DNA of 64,000 bases, taken from Pseudalkalibacillus sp052246725 (lineage in GTDB: Bacteria > Bacillota > Bacilli > Bacillales > Fictibacillaceae). The DNA lies in the NCBI GenBank assembly GCA_052246725.1, contig JBQQCL010000003.1. One strand, 5' to 3'. Below the pieces are notes generated by a model. That model searched no databases. It was not told where the DNA came from and saw nothing but the letters and a program-made list of their open reading frames with translations. This document shows, one piece after another, positions 32,744 through 41,193 of the stretch (the first letter of the stretch is position 1; each line of letters starts with the position of its first letter). The position numbers were made by a program, and so were the translations under genes.

Positions 32744-33940
32744 CTAGTAGATGTGAACGACTGAATCTTCTTTAGATGGGTCGGATACGATGAGGCTTTC
32801 GTTCTGTTCGAGCGAGGATTTGATGTTGACCTCGACGACCTCATCCGGGAAGTATTGCTTCACCAGGTAATTCACATATTGCGTAAATGAAATCACTTCC
32901 GCTTTACCATTGAACTGCATCGGGATTTCAATCGTCAGCTTCGAAATCCGATCGTTGCGGTACAACGCTTTACCGACGACCCCGATATAGTTTGGGAAGT
33001 ACTCTTTGATTTTCTCTTCAAATTGGATAAACGTGTTATGGTCCTCGCGGTGATCTTCTTCCGCATCACTAGAAGGGAAAAAGTAGTACTTCTCATTGAC
33101 GTTTTCCCAATTCGCTTTGGTCTGTCCGCCTTTCACAACCGTTTTCGCAAAATAGTTGCCCGGCACGACTGCACCGTGCTTCTCTTCATGGAATAGTCCC
33201 ACGGTAATCGGTACATCCTGAAGCTCAGGATGCTGCCGCAGACGATTGATCACTTCCTGACCCGTCTTTTGTGCATACTCTTTCACTTCAGAGGCATTAA
33301 GCTTCACCTCATCACGGTGCAAGCGTCCCTGGTCATCCTGAACGGTAAAATAATAGGTCGAGTGGAAGGACAAGGCGAGTGAAATACCCGCAATTTTAAC
33401 AGAATCCTTCCCACTGTCCTGCAAATAGTTCTGCTCCAAAATATAAGAGAGGATTTTCGGATTCTGCTTCAGCATTTCCTTCCTCTCATCTATAGAGGCA
33501 TTCTTGTAGGCTTTCTCATTAATCCCTGGATTCAAACCCTTTTGAATGAATTTATCACTGGATTGCCCTGGCTCTTCCGAGGTACGCTTCAACCAGTTCC
33601 GGATGGTCGCCTTCGACAAGTATTGGCCATTCTGAAAATAATAATCATCGATTGAGAACGTCTCTTTTGAAATTCTCATCAACCCTGTTTCCAATTCATC
33701 GACATCGATCCGATTATCGACACCGTATGAAATTTCTCCACGCGCCACTCCAGGCTCATAATTTTTCAACGACTTATAATACTTGTCATCCGTCGTGTTG
33801 ATATTACGCAGAGGAATCGCCTGTTCATTTTCATTGGCTTCATCTTCCACGACTTCATCACGTTTCAGGTTATCAAAGGGCATACATCCGGACAAAAGGA
33901 TCAGTGAGGCACTGAGTATCACGAATAGCTTTTTAAACAT
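32744..33940 (-). CDS. camS: CamS-family sex-pheromone-like lipoprotein
   Basis: A surface lipoprotein of 398 residues (B. subtilis YerH). The signal ends in ILLSGC with the lipidated Cys at residue 19. The rest matches the CamS fold: NTTDDKYYKSLKNYEPGVARG near residue 50 (quoted in part), NYLQDSGKDSVKIAGISLAL and the C-terminal IPMQFNGKAEVISFTQYVNY. In enterococci and staphylococci the processed signal peptide of relatives acts as a pheromone; no such role is shown in bacilli. It closes the pcrB-pcrA-ligA-camS operon, 19 bases after ligA. AAGGAGTG precedes the start at a slightly long distance. Confidence 0.92.
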   Translation of the reverse strand: MFKKLFVILSASLILLSGCMPFDNLKRDEVVEDEANENEQAIPLRNINTTDDKYYKSLKNYEPGVARGEISYGVDNRIDVDELETGLMRISKETFSIDDYYFQNGQYLSKATIRNWLKRTSEEPGQSSDKFIQKGLNPGINEKAYKNASIDERKEMLKQNPKILSYILEQNYLQDSGKDSVKIAGISLALSFHSTYYFTVQDDQGRLHRDEVKLNASEVKEYAQKTGQEVINRLRQHPELQDVPITVGLFHEEKHGAVVPGNYFAKTVVKGGQTKANWENVNEKYYFFPSSDAEEDHREDHNTFIQFEEKIKEYFPNYIGVVGKALYRNDRISKLTIEIPMQFNGKAEVISFTQYVNYLVKQYFPDEVVEVNIKSSLEQNESLIVSDPSKEDSVVHIY

Positions 33941-33959
33941 CCCCTAAACTGCACACTCC

Positions 33960-35966
33960 TTAATCATTCAGCTGGCCGACAAAAGTGTCTTCATTCCAGA
34001 CTTCGATACCGAGCTTCTCCGCTTTTGTAAGCTTCGACCCTGCATCTTCACCGGCAATGACCAGGTCGGTGCTCTTGCTCACGCTTCCTGTCACCTTGCC
34101 TCCAAGCTTTTCAATTTCTGCTTTCGCTTCATTCCGAGAGAGTTGCAGCAATTTGCCCGTCAACACGATCGTCTTGCCGCTGAACGGAGAATCGATGTTT
34201 TCGGTTTCGCTTCGCTTCAACCCTTTATATTCCATGTTCACGCCTACTTCGCGCAAATGATCCAATAATTGTGTTACTTCAGGTTTTTCAAAATACACCA
34301 CAACAGAGTCGGCAATGATCTCGCCGAACTCATGAATCGACGTGATATCCTCTCGGGTCGCCTTTTGCAGGTTTTCCATCGTCTCAAAGTTCTCCGCCAA
34401 TGTCCGGGCTGCTTTCGCACCAACATTCCGGATCCCTAGACCAAACACCAGCTTCTCAAGGGAATTGTCTTTCGATGCTACAATCGCTTTTAAAAGATTA
34501 TCAACAGACTTCTCGCCCATCCGTTCAAGCTGAAGCAGCTCTTCCCGCTTCAGCTCATACAAATCAGCGACGTCTTTGATCAGATTTTCATTGAACAGCT
34601 GGGTGATGACCTTTTCGCCCAGGCCATCGATATTCATTGCGTTCCGTGAAACGAAGTGGATCAATCCTTCACGGATCTGGGCTGGACACTTCGGATTGAT
34701 ACAGCGTAATGCGACTTCATCCTCAATTCGGACAAGCTCGCTTTCACATTCCGGACAATGCGTCGGCATGTGAAAATCCTGCTCCTCACCCGTACGCTTC
34801 TCTTCAATTACGTTCACGACTTCAGGGATGATATCTCCCGCTTTTTTTACAATGACATAGTCCCCGATCTTGATGTCCTTTTCACGGATCAGATCTTCAT
34901 TATGGAGTGAGGCACGTTTTACCGTCGTACCTGCTACCTGGACCGGCTCCAAAATCGCAGTCGGCGTCACGACACCTGTCCGTCCCACCGTCAGCTCAAT
35001 GTCCTCAAGTCTTGTAACGACCTCTTCGGCAGGGAACTTGTATGCCACCGCCCAGCGCGGACTTTTTACCGTCGTACCCAGCTCATCCTGTTGGTCAAGA
35101 GAATCGACCTTGATAACGATCCCATCAATTTCATAGTTCAGATCAGGGCGTCTCTCTACCCAGCCATTCACATATTCAATAACTTCATCAATCGTTTCGC
35201 AATGTTTCCATTCCGGATTCGTCTTGAACCCAAGCTCCTCGAGGTAATCAAGACTTTCGCTGTGTGACTCCACATTCCGGCCTTCATAATTGCCTGCACC
35301 ATAAACAAAAATATCGAGGTTACGGCGTGATGCAATCTTCGGATCGAGCTGCCGCAACGAACCAGCCGCGGCGTTTCGAGGGTTCGCGAACACTTCGACG
35401 CCTTCCTTCTCACGGGCTTCGTTCAATTTTTCAAAAGAGGGTTTCGGCATGAAGGCTTCACCCCGAACTTCAAGTGTTGCGTCTTCCTTCAAACGAAGTG
35501 GAATGGAACGAATTGTCTTTAAATTATTCGTGATGTCTTCTCCTATTGTACCGTCACCCCGGGTTGCTCCACGGACAAAACGGCCGTTTTCATAGAGAAG
35601 CGAAACCGCGAGACCATCGATTTTAAGCTCACATACGTATTGGATTCTCCCGCCGACACCATCACGGACTCGGCGATCAAAATCCCTGAGATCCTGCTCA
35701 TTGAACGCGTTGCCAAGACTCAGCATCGGTGTACGGTGCTCAACCTTTTTGAACGAATCCAACGGGTCTCCGCCAACACGCTGGGTAGGTGAATCCTCAG
35801 CACGAAACTGTGGGAATTCCTGCTCAAGCTTGATCAGCTCATGAAGCTTCTGATCATACTCCGCGTCTGGTACGGACGGCTTATCTAAAACGTGATATTC
35901 ATAATTATATTGATTGAGTAAATTGCTTAATTCTTCGATTTTGGCCTTCGCTTGTTCCTCAGTCAT
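33960..35966 (-). CDS. ligA: NAD-dependent DNA ligase LigA
   Basis: LigA seals nicks in replication and repair using NAD. The 668-residue protein has the usual domain order: Ia NAD-binding domain (residues 1-70), adenylation domain with Lys115 of CELKIDGLAVSL as the AMP acceptor, OB fold, the four-Cys zinc finger (CPECESEL ... CINPKCPAQ, about residues 400-425), helix-hairpin-helix repeats and a C-terminal BRCT domain (FSGKTIVLTGKL onward). The ATG at 35966 is preferred over the GTG one codon upstream because AGAGGT is then six bases away. It lies between pcrA and camS. Confidence 0.98.
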   Translation of the reverse strand: MTEEQAKAKIEELSNLLNQYNYEYHVLDKPSVPDAEYDQKLHELIKLEQEFPQFRAEDSPTQRVGGDPLDSFKKVEHRTPMLSLGNAFNEQDLRDFDRRVRDGVGGRIQYVCELKIDGLAVSLLYENGRFVRGATRGDGTIGEDITNNLKTIRSIPLRLKEDATLEVRGEAFMPKPSFEKLNEAREKEGVEVFANPRNAAAGSLRQLDPKIASRRNLDIFVYGAGNYEGRNVESHSESLDYLEELGFKTNPEWKHCETIDEVIEYVNGWVERRPDLNYEIDGIVIKVDSLDQQDELGTTVKSPRWAVAYKFPAEEVVTRLEDIELTVGRTGVVTPTAILEPVQVAGTTVKRASLHNEDLIREKDIKIGDYVIVKKAGDIIPEVVNVIEEKRTGEEQDFHMPTHCPECESELVRIEDEVALRCINPKCPAQIREGLIHFVSRNAMNIDGLGEKVITQLFNENLIKDVADLYELKREELLQLERMGEKSVDNLLKAIVASKDNSLEKLVFGLGIRNVGAKAARTLAENFETMENLQKATREDITSIHEFGEIIADSVVVYFEKPEVTQLLDHLREVGVNMEYKGLKRSETENIDSPFSGKTIVLTGKLLQLSRNEAKAEIEKLGGKVTGSVSKSTDLVIAGEDAGSKLTKAEKLGIEVWNEDTFVGQLND

Positions 35967-35993
35967 CACTTTACCTCTTTTCTTGATCAGGTT

Positions 35994-38213
35994 CTATGCT
36001 TTTTCGATTGGTGCGAACTTCGCCAGCAAACGCTTGATGCCAGTCGGCTGCGGGAATGCGATATCGAGCTCAAGGGAATCGCCTTTACCCTTCGTGCTGA
36101 CGACCGTTCCGACACCCCATTTGCCATGCTTCGCTTTATCGCCGACACTCCAGTCAAGCGATGCGCCGCTTTTACGAGCAGGAGCCGTCCGATGTGACTG
36201 GCGGGGTGCGCCAGCAGTCGGCATCTGATTAGACGTTTTCTGCCATGGCAATGTTTCTTGCTCTTCATTCAATGATTCCACAATCTCATCCGGAATCTCG
36301 TTTATAAAACGGGAAGGTGCGTTCATCGTCGTTTTCCCGTATAGCGTACGCATTTTTGCATTCGTTAAAAACAACTCTTCTTCCGCACGGGTAATCCCGA
36401 CATAAGCTAGACGGCGTTCCTCTTCCATCTCATCGTCATCGAAAAGGGAACGGCTATGCGGGAAGATACCTTCTTCAAGTCCCATCAAAAAGACAACAGG
36501 AAATTCAAGCCCCTTTGCCGAATGAAGCGTCATCAATACGACGCCATCCTTCTTCTTGTCCTCTTCATCATCGTCCATCTTGTCGATATCAGCGATCAGG
36601 GCAAGATCCGTCAAGAAGGCAATCAAGCTTTTATCTTCATTCTGCTTTTCGAACTCCTGTGTGACGGAAAGGAATTCATCAAGGTTCTCAAGCCGGCTCT
36701 GCGACTCGATGGTCTTCTCTTTTTTCAAAGCATCCTTATAACCAGTCTTCTCCAGAACTTCTTCTGTCAATTCAGTGACCGAAAGATATTCTTGCATTTT
36801 CGACCAGTTCATCACTTGATCGCGGAATTCAGTCAGCGCGTTCACGAAACGGGCGCTCAAGCCCATCAGCTCGACCTCACCGAGCGCGTCCATGATGGAA
36901 AGGTCATGCATCGCGGCATGCTGGACGATTTTATCGAGTGTCGAAGCCCCGATTCCTCGTCTGGGCACATTGATGATCCGGCTCAGACTGATATCGTCAT
37001 CCGGATTGGCGATCAGACGCAAATACGCAAGGATATCCTTGATCTCCTTACGATCGTAGAACTTCGTACCGCCGACGATCTGGTAAGCGATGTTCGATTT
37101 GACGAGCGCTTCCTCAATGACACGCGATTGTGCATTCGTCCGGTAAAGGATTGCAACATCCGACGGCTTCCGCTCCCCTAGCAGCATTTCCTTGATTTTT
37201 CCGACGATAAAATAGCTTTCCGTATGCTCACTGTCGGCCTGGTAGTAACTGATGTTCTGCCCATCCGTATTGTCTGTCCAAAGATTCTTCGGCTTCCGTC
37301 CAGTGTTGTTCTGGATCACTTCGTTTGCCGCCTGGAGGATCCGTTTTGTCGAGCGGTAGTTCTGCTCAAGCAAGATCACTTCAGCATCCGCATAGTCCTG
37401 CTCAAACGAGAGGATATTCGCGATGTCCGCTCCACGCCAGCGATAGATCGATTGATCCGAGTCCCCGACGACACAAAGGTTCCGGTACCGTTCAGCCAAA
37501 AGGTTTACGAGCACATATTGCGCGCGGTTCGTATCCTGATACTCATCCACGTGTATGTACTGGAACTTGCGCTGATAATGCTCGAGCACTTCTGGCACAC
37601 GCTGAAACAGCTTGATCGTCGACATGATCAAGTCATCAAAGTCGAGGGCATGGTTTTTACGAAGCTGCTTTTCGTACACCTCATAAACATCTGCCGCTAC
37701 TTCTTCATACATTCCCTGTGCTGTCTTCTGGAAATCAGCCGCCGTCTTCAGCTCGTTTTTCGCTGAACTGATCGTTCCGAGGATTCCTCTCGCATCGAAC
37801 TTTTTCGTATCAAGGTTCAGGTCTTTGAGCGCCTGTTTGATGACAGACAGTTGGTCCGTCGCATCAAGGATCGTGAAGTTGCGGTTGATTCCGATCCGGT
37901 CGGAATCCCTTCTTAAAATCCGTACGCACATCGAGTGGAACGTCGAAATCCAGATGCTTTCCGCAACCGGACCGGTAATCGTCGCAACCCTCGATTGCAT
38001 TTCTCGCGCTGCTTTATTCGTAAACGTGATCGCAAGGATGTTCCACGGGGCAACACCTTTTTCAACTAACAAATACGCGATCCGATGGGTCAAAACCCGC
38101 GTCTTTCCACTTCCCGCTCCAGCCATGATCAAGAGGGGGCCTTCTGTATGCTTGACCGCTTTCTTCTGTTCAGGATTCAACCCCGAGAGCAGCCGTTCAA
38201 CAATTTGTTGCAC
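35994..38213 (-). CDS. pcrA: ATP-dependent DNA helicase PcrA
   Basis: PcrA is the essential UvrD-type 3'-5' helicase of Gram-positive bacteria, acting in repair, rolling-circle replication and transcription-coupled work. With the GTG start at 38213 it has 739 residues, the B. subtilis length. Walker A is GAGSGKT (residues 32-38), followed by AITFTNKAAREMQSRV, the Walker B VDEYQDTN, and VVGDSDQSIYRWRGAD. Motif VI is ITRAEEELFLTNA. The C-terminal Tudor-like domain (GDKAKHGKWGVGTVVS) is the RNA-polymerase-contacting module. AGGTGG precedes the start. It follows pcrB and precedes ligA. Confidence 0.97.
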   Translation of the reverse strand: MQQIVERLLSGLNPEQKKAVKHTEGPLLIMAGAGSGKTRVLTHRIAYLLVEKGVAPWNILAITFTNKAAREMQSRVATITGPVAESIWISTFHSMCVRILRRDSDRIGINRNFTILDATDQLSVIKQALKDLNLDTKKFDARGILGTISSAKNELKTAADFQKTAQGMYEEVAADVYEVYEKQLRKNHALDFDDLIMSTIKLFQRVPEVLEHYQRKFQYIHVDEYQDTNRAQYVLVNLLAERYRNLCVVGDSDQSIYRWRGADIANILSFEQDYADAEVILLEQNYRSTKRILQAANEVIQNNTGRKPKNLWTDNTDGQNISYYQADSEHTESYFIVGKIKEMLLGERKPSDVAILYRTNAQSRVIEEALVKSNIAYQIVGGTKFYDRKEIKDILAYLRLIANPDDDISLSRIINVPRRGIGASTLDKIVQHAAMHDLSIMDALGEVELMGLSARFVNALTEFRDQVMNWSKMQEYLSVTELTEEVLEKTGYKDALKKEKTIESQSRLENLDEFLSVTQEFEKQNEDKSLIAFLTDLALIADIDKMDDDEEDKKKDGVVLMTLHSAKGLEFPVVFLMGLEEGIFPHSRSLFDDDEMEEERRLAYVGITRAEEELFLTNAKMRTLYGKTTMNAPSRFINEIPDEIVESLNEEQETLPWQKTSNQMPTAGAPRQSHRTAPARKSGASLDWSVGDKAKHGKWGVGTVVSTKGKGDSLELDIAFPQPTGIKRLLAKFAPIEKA

Positions 38214-38282
38214 ATTTCCCACCACCTATACAAACGTATGTTCCTATATTTTATTCTAATCGAAGCAATCTGAAAACACAAT

Positions 38283-38969
38283 TCATCCTTTAACGACTTT
38301 CACCGTTTTGATCGCTGCTTCCAAATCTTCATAAATGATGTTTCCAACGACTATTGTATCAGCAAATTGCGCCATCTCTCTAGCCTGTTCCACATTTTTG
38401 ATACCGCCGCCGTAATAGAAACGTGTCTTATCGAGGATCGTGCTCACATCTTTCACTGTTTCCACATCACCATAAGTCCCGCTGTACTCGAGATAAAAAA
38501 TCGGCAGCTGGAACATATGCTCAGCAATCCGTGCATATGCGAGGATGTCCTCTGCGTTCAAGTCTGTGTCGGCCTCTGAAATTTGCGCGGCCTTCGATTC
38601 ACCGTTCACGATGCAATAGCCTTCGGTCACGAGCTCGTTCCAATTGATGAGCTCGCCGTATTCCTTGATCGCTTCCCGGTGCAGACCGACGATCCAATCC
38701 GGGTTCTTGCTGTTGAGCACACTCGGCACAAAATAAAAATCAAATCCCGGCGTGATCGATTCGATGTTCGAAACCTCGAGCACACAAGGGACGGTGTATT
38801 TGCGGATCCGAGATAGAAGATCGATCGTATTTTCAAGCGTCACTCCGTCACTCCCGCCGACAATCACCGCATCTGTCCCTGATTCACAAATCTGATCCAG
38901 GGCTTCAGGGGTGATTTCTTTGTCCGGGTCCAATTTGAAAACGTGCTTCCATTCTTTATATTCAAACAT
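38283..38969 (-). CDS. pcrB: heptaprenylglyceryl phosphate synthase PcrB
   Basis: PcrB joins heptaprenyl diphosphate to sn-glycerol-1-phosphate, giving an archaeal-like ether lipid precursor. The 228-residue TIM-barrel protein has the B. subtilis length. The phosphate-binding ends are visible: DAVIVGGSDGVT (about residue 35), YLEYSGTYGD with the substrate Tyr, and YYGGGIKN followed by DTIVVGNIIYEDLE. The ATG at 38969 follows AGGAGGACAG; an open extension upstream lacks a ribosome site. First gene of the pcrB-pcrA-ligA-camS operon, with a 20-21-bp periodic array in its upstream region. Confidence 0.96.
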   Translation of the reverse strand: MFEYKEWKHVFKLDPDKEITPEALDQICESGTDAVIVGGSDGVTLENTIDLLSRIRKYTVPCVLEVSNIESITPGFDFYFVPSVLNSKNPDWIVGLHREAIKEYGELINWNELVTEGYCIVNGESKAAQISEADTDLNAEDILAYARIAEHMFQLPIFYLEYSGTYGDVETVKDVSTILDKTRFYYGGGIKNVEQAREMAQFADTIVVGNIIYEDLEAAIKTVKVVKG

Positions 38970-39076
38970 AGGCTGTCCTCCTAAGTAACCACTTCCTCTA
39001 AGGATTATAACAGAAAAGAGTACGGGTAAAAACAAACGTTCAGAGCTGAATCGGCGTTTGTTGTTAATCTCTCCAT

Positions 39077-39166
39077 TTTTGTAGTTATTTTCAATTTTTT
39101 GTAGTTCTCAAGGCTACTTTTGTAGCTTTTTCGAAATTTTTGAAGAAAATCTCTTATTTTTGTCGT
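39077..39166. repeat. five-unit array, period 20-21 bp, core TTTTGTAGTT
   Basis: TTTTGTAGTT-like cores place the invariant G at 39081, 39101, 39122, 39142 and 39162. The units read TTTTTGTAGTT, TTTTTGTAGTT, TTTTGTAGCT, TTTTTGAAGA and TTTTTGTCGTT. The complementary motif AACTACAAAA forms the array at 53050-53160 in the opposite orientation. The array lies upstream of pcrB and downstream of the yerC terminator. Confidence 0.75.
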
Positions 39167-39180
39167 TCTTCCATAAGGAA

Positions 39181-39210
39181 GGGCTGACTCGCAAAAGTCA
39201 GCCCCTTTTC
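39181..39210. terminator. hairpin after yerC
   Basis: GGGCTGACT and AGTCAGCCC form a perfect stem of 9 bp. The plus side continues CCTTTTC; the minus side continues TTCCTTATGG, a weak T-run. It probably ends the yerB-yerC transcript, though efficiency is uncertain. Confidence 0.55.
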
Positions 39211-39213
39211 ATC

Positions 39214-39513
39214 TTATTCAGGTTTGTTATGGACTCGTTCGAGCGCCATTTCATAGGTGTCGTTTCCGTAGTTGAGACAGCGCTTCACACGTGAGATCGT
39301 GGCTGTGCTTGCACCCGTTTCTTTTTCGATTTTATGATACGTATAGCCTTCACGCAGCATACGCGCCACTTCCAGACGCTGTGCCAACGACTGGATCTCA
39401 TTGATTGTCGCTAGATCGTCAAAGAAACGATAGCACTCTTCCCGGTCTTTCAGTGTCAGAATCGCATCGAAAAGCTGATCCAATGTTTTTCCTCTTAGTT
39501 TATCAATTTGCAT
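39214..39513 (-). CDS. yerC: YerC-family TrpR-like DNA-binding protein
   Basis: A 99-residue all-helical protein of the TrpR/YerC/YecD family. The DNA-binding part is MLREGYTYHKIEKETGASTATISRVKRCLNYG (quoted from its core: a recognition helix TGASTATISRVKRCL). The upstream helices (DQLFDAILTLKDREECYRFF) form the dimer, as in TrpR. The regulated genes are not known. GGAGGAGTGATTAAGGG precedes the start at 39513. It follows yerB by 21 bases, as in B. subtilis. Confidence 0.92.
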   Translation of the reverse strand: MQIDKLRGKTLDQLFDAILTLKDREECYRFFDDLATINEIQSLAQRLEVARMLREGYTYHKIEKETGASTATISRVKRCLNYGNDTYEMALERVHNKPE

Positions 39514-39534
39514 CCCTTAATCACTCCTCCAAAA

Positions 39535-40581
39535 CTATTCCCAGCTTACGTTTGGACCGAGGTCTGACGCAGGCACCAGATTCACCCATGTCTTGCCTGG
39601 TACGAATGGAACCTCTGCTCCATCTTTTACTGGAATGATTCGTCCTTTTTCATGCTTCCAATTTATCTCTTGTGACTTCCCTTGTTGGAATAGAATTGCG
39701 TCACCGCCACTTTCAAGATTGATGTTACGGCGACCGGCACTGTCAATGACCTGGTGGTTGGCACCGACGACCAGCACATTCTCAAGCTCGATCGGTATTT
39801 CCGTTTCCCTGTCGACAGTTTGCTCATTGTTCACATATCGCAAGTATGTGCCTTTTTTCGATTGATAGCGGTAGTGAACTTTATAATGATCACCGTATGA
39901 AACAGTCACTGTACTTGCGGGATCCCCTTCAATTGCTGTCACTTCATCCTCTTTTAAAAATGAAAACGCTGGAATCTCCTGCTGTAATTCGAACTTCTTT
40001 TTCTCGGATTCCTTCAAGATGTTTTCGTAGGTGATATACGAGTTGTGCGGTGCTTTCCGGAAATTCGCACGCTTGAACAATGTCCCATCGTAATACAAGC
40101 CATTCAGCGAGTCGATGTTCCCCGAGGTCAGCATCGATTTTGCAGATGGACTCCAACCATGATGGATGTAGATCGCATCGAATCCGTTGCTGAGTCTCAC
40201 GTAGTAATCACGCGCACTTCTGACCGGTCCGATCACGTCAGGCTCCTCACTCTGGAAAACGGCAAGCAATCTTGTGATTTTCCCTTCCGCCAAAACTTCA
40301 TAGACGATGTCAGCTTTATGCAAACCGGACTGCGGTCTTGCCTCTGGTGCATTGTTGACCATGACCGCTACCGCTCTTGATGCCAGCGCCTCGTCTGTCC
40401 CTTTACCTGTAAGCGGAAACGTGTACGCAAACCTCGGCTTGTCGTCCACTTCCTTCTTCTCGATGCCAGTGTCTTTTGAAGCCGCGTCATCACTTGGCTT
40501 TGATGTTTCCTTCGAACTACACGCCGAAAGCATAAGGATCAATGCTACGAAACACGCAACAAACAACCTTTTTTTATTCAT
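39535..40581 (-). CDS. yerB: DUF3048 lipoprotein YerB
   Basis: A 348-residue secreted lipoprotein. The signal MNKKRLFVACFVALILMLSAC puts the lipidated Cys at residue 21 (MLSAC lipobox). The mature part matches DUF3048: RAVAVMVNNAPEARPQSGL, ADIVYEVLAEGKITRLLAVF and GPVRSARDYYVRLSNGFDAI, with the second half ending in FVPGKTWVNLVPA. The family's activity is unknown; it keeps synteny with yerC and pcrB across bacilli. Start follows GGGGGAG. Its upstream region is the 612-bp repeat block. Confidence 0.93.
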   Translation of the reverse strand: MNKKRLFVACFVALILMLSACSSKETSKPSDDAASKDTGIEKKEVDDKPRFAYTFPLTGKGTDEALASRAVAVMVNNAPEARPQSGLHKADIVYEVLAEGKITRLLAVFQSEEPDVIGPVRSARDYYVRLSNGFDAIYIHHGWSPSAKSMLTSGNIDSLNGLYYDGTLFKRANFRKAPHNSYITYENILKESEKKKFELQQEIPAFSFLKEDEVTAIEGDPASTVTVSYGDHYKVHYRYQSKKGTYLRYVNNEQTVDRETEIPIELENVLVVGANHQVIDSAGRRNINLESGGDAILFQQGKSQEINWKHEKGRIIPVKDGAEVPFVPGKTWVNLVPASDLGPNVSWE

Positions 40582-40719
40582 TTAGTAAAACTCCCCCTAG
40601 TATTTCCCTGATTCCCTCTCAGAACAACCCTTGACCGATAACCCTATAAAAAGTCCTCAAAGACTACAATGATGAATAATATAAAAATCCTTTTAAACAG
40701 TTGAGGAATTAGAAACAAC

Positions 40720-40780
40720 ACCGGCTAAATACGTCACGTCCTATGACAACGCCGGCACTAGTACGTCCTGTACGTCGAAA
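40720..40780. ncRNA. structured repeat unit, copy 1 (GTCCT-loop hairpins)
   Basis: CCGGC pairs with GCCGG and encloses GTCA-CGTCCTA-TGAC; a second hairpin GTAC-GTCCT-GTAC follows after a few bases. On the other strand both loops show AGGAC. Copy 2 keeps the loops and changes the stems in a pairing-preserving way. Confidence 0.55.
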
Positions 40781-40848
40781 GATTGAGGCACGTTGGTTTT
40801 GAGGAAGGCTACTAACTTGCATTACATCATTACTGCCTTGCACCGAGG

Positions 40849-40896
40849 AAGCCTCCTTCGGTAGGATCACCATGCAGACGCAGGTGCACAATGTTT
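40849..40896. ncRNA. long hairpin shared with the rRNA spacer, copy 1
   Basis: TTGCACCGAGGAAGC on the left and ACGCAGGTGCA on the right; TGCACC pairs with GGTGCA. Inside, CCTCCTTCGGTAGG forms a small TTCG-loop hairpin. Copy 2 at 63588-63638 has TGCGCC/GGCGCA, a compensatory change. Confidence 0.5.
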
Positions 40897-40957
40897 TTGC
40901 TTCGCAGTATAGCAGCTTCACTGTCCTACTTGAGGATCGCAAAAACCAAGTAACAAT

Positions 40958-41018
40958 CACTGCCTAAAAACGTCATGTCCTATGACAACGGCAGTACTAG
41001 CACGTCCTGTGCGTCGAA
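40958..41018. ncRNA. structured repeat unit, copy 2 (GTCCT-loop hairpins)
   Basis: ACTGCC pairs with GGCAGT around GTCA-TGTCCTA-TGAC; the second hairpin is GCAC-GTCCT-GTGC. Relative to copy 1 both outer stems have changed on both sides while loops and spacers are unchanged. Confidence 0.55.
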
Positions 41019-41193
41019 TATTCGCAGTTAATAATTTCTCAACTACATCGATTAATCTTCTGTTGACGAATTAGAAACAAAAAGTTCGAGGCACGATGGT
41101 TTTGAGGACCGGAACGTATAAATAATACTTGAGGACCGGAAAAACCGAGTAACAAAGAAATTTGCAGTTTATCATTCGTCAACTACTACTAGT

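Larger units (their letters stand above)
40582..41193. repeat. 612-bp non-coding block with a duplicated multi-hairpin element
   Basis: No credible gene. The block contains two versions of the same hairpin unit (40720-40780 and 40958-41018), direct repeats of GAATTAGAAACAA (40706 and 41068) and of GAGGCACG(T/A)TGGTTTTGAGGA (40785 and 41093), and a further hairpin (40849-40896) that recurs in the 23S-5S spacer at 63588-63638. It lies between the yerA-type deaminase stop and the yerB start. Confidence 0.75.

Noticed and set aside
36456..37181. 241-codon plus-strand ORF antisense to pcrA
   Set aside because: It is the mirror of strongly conserved pcrA codons. No ribosome site or family match.
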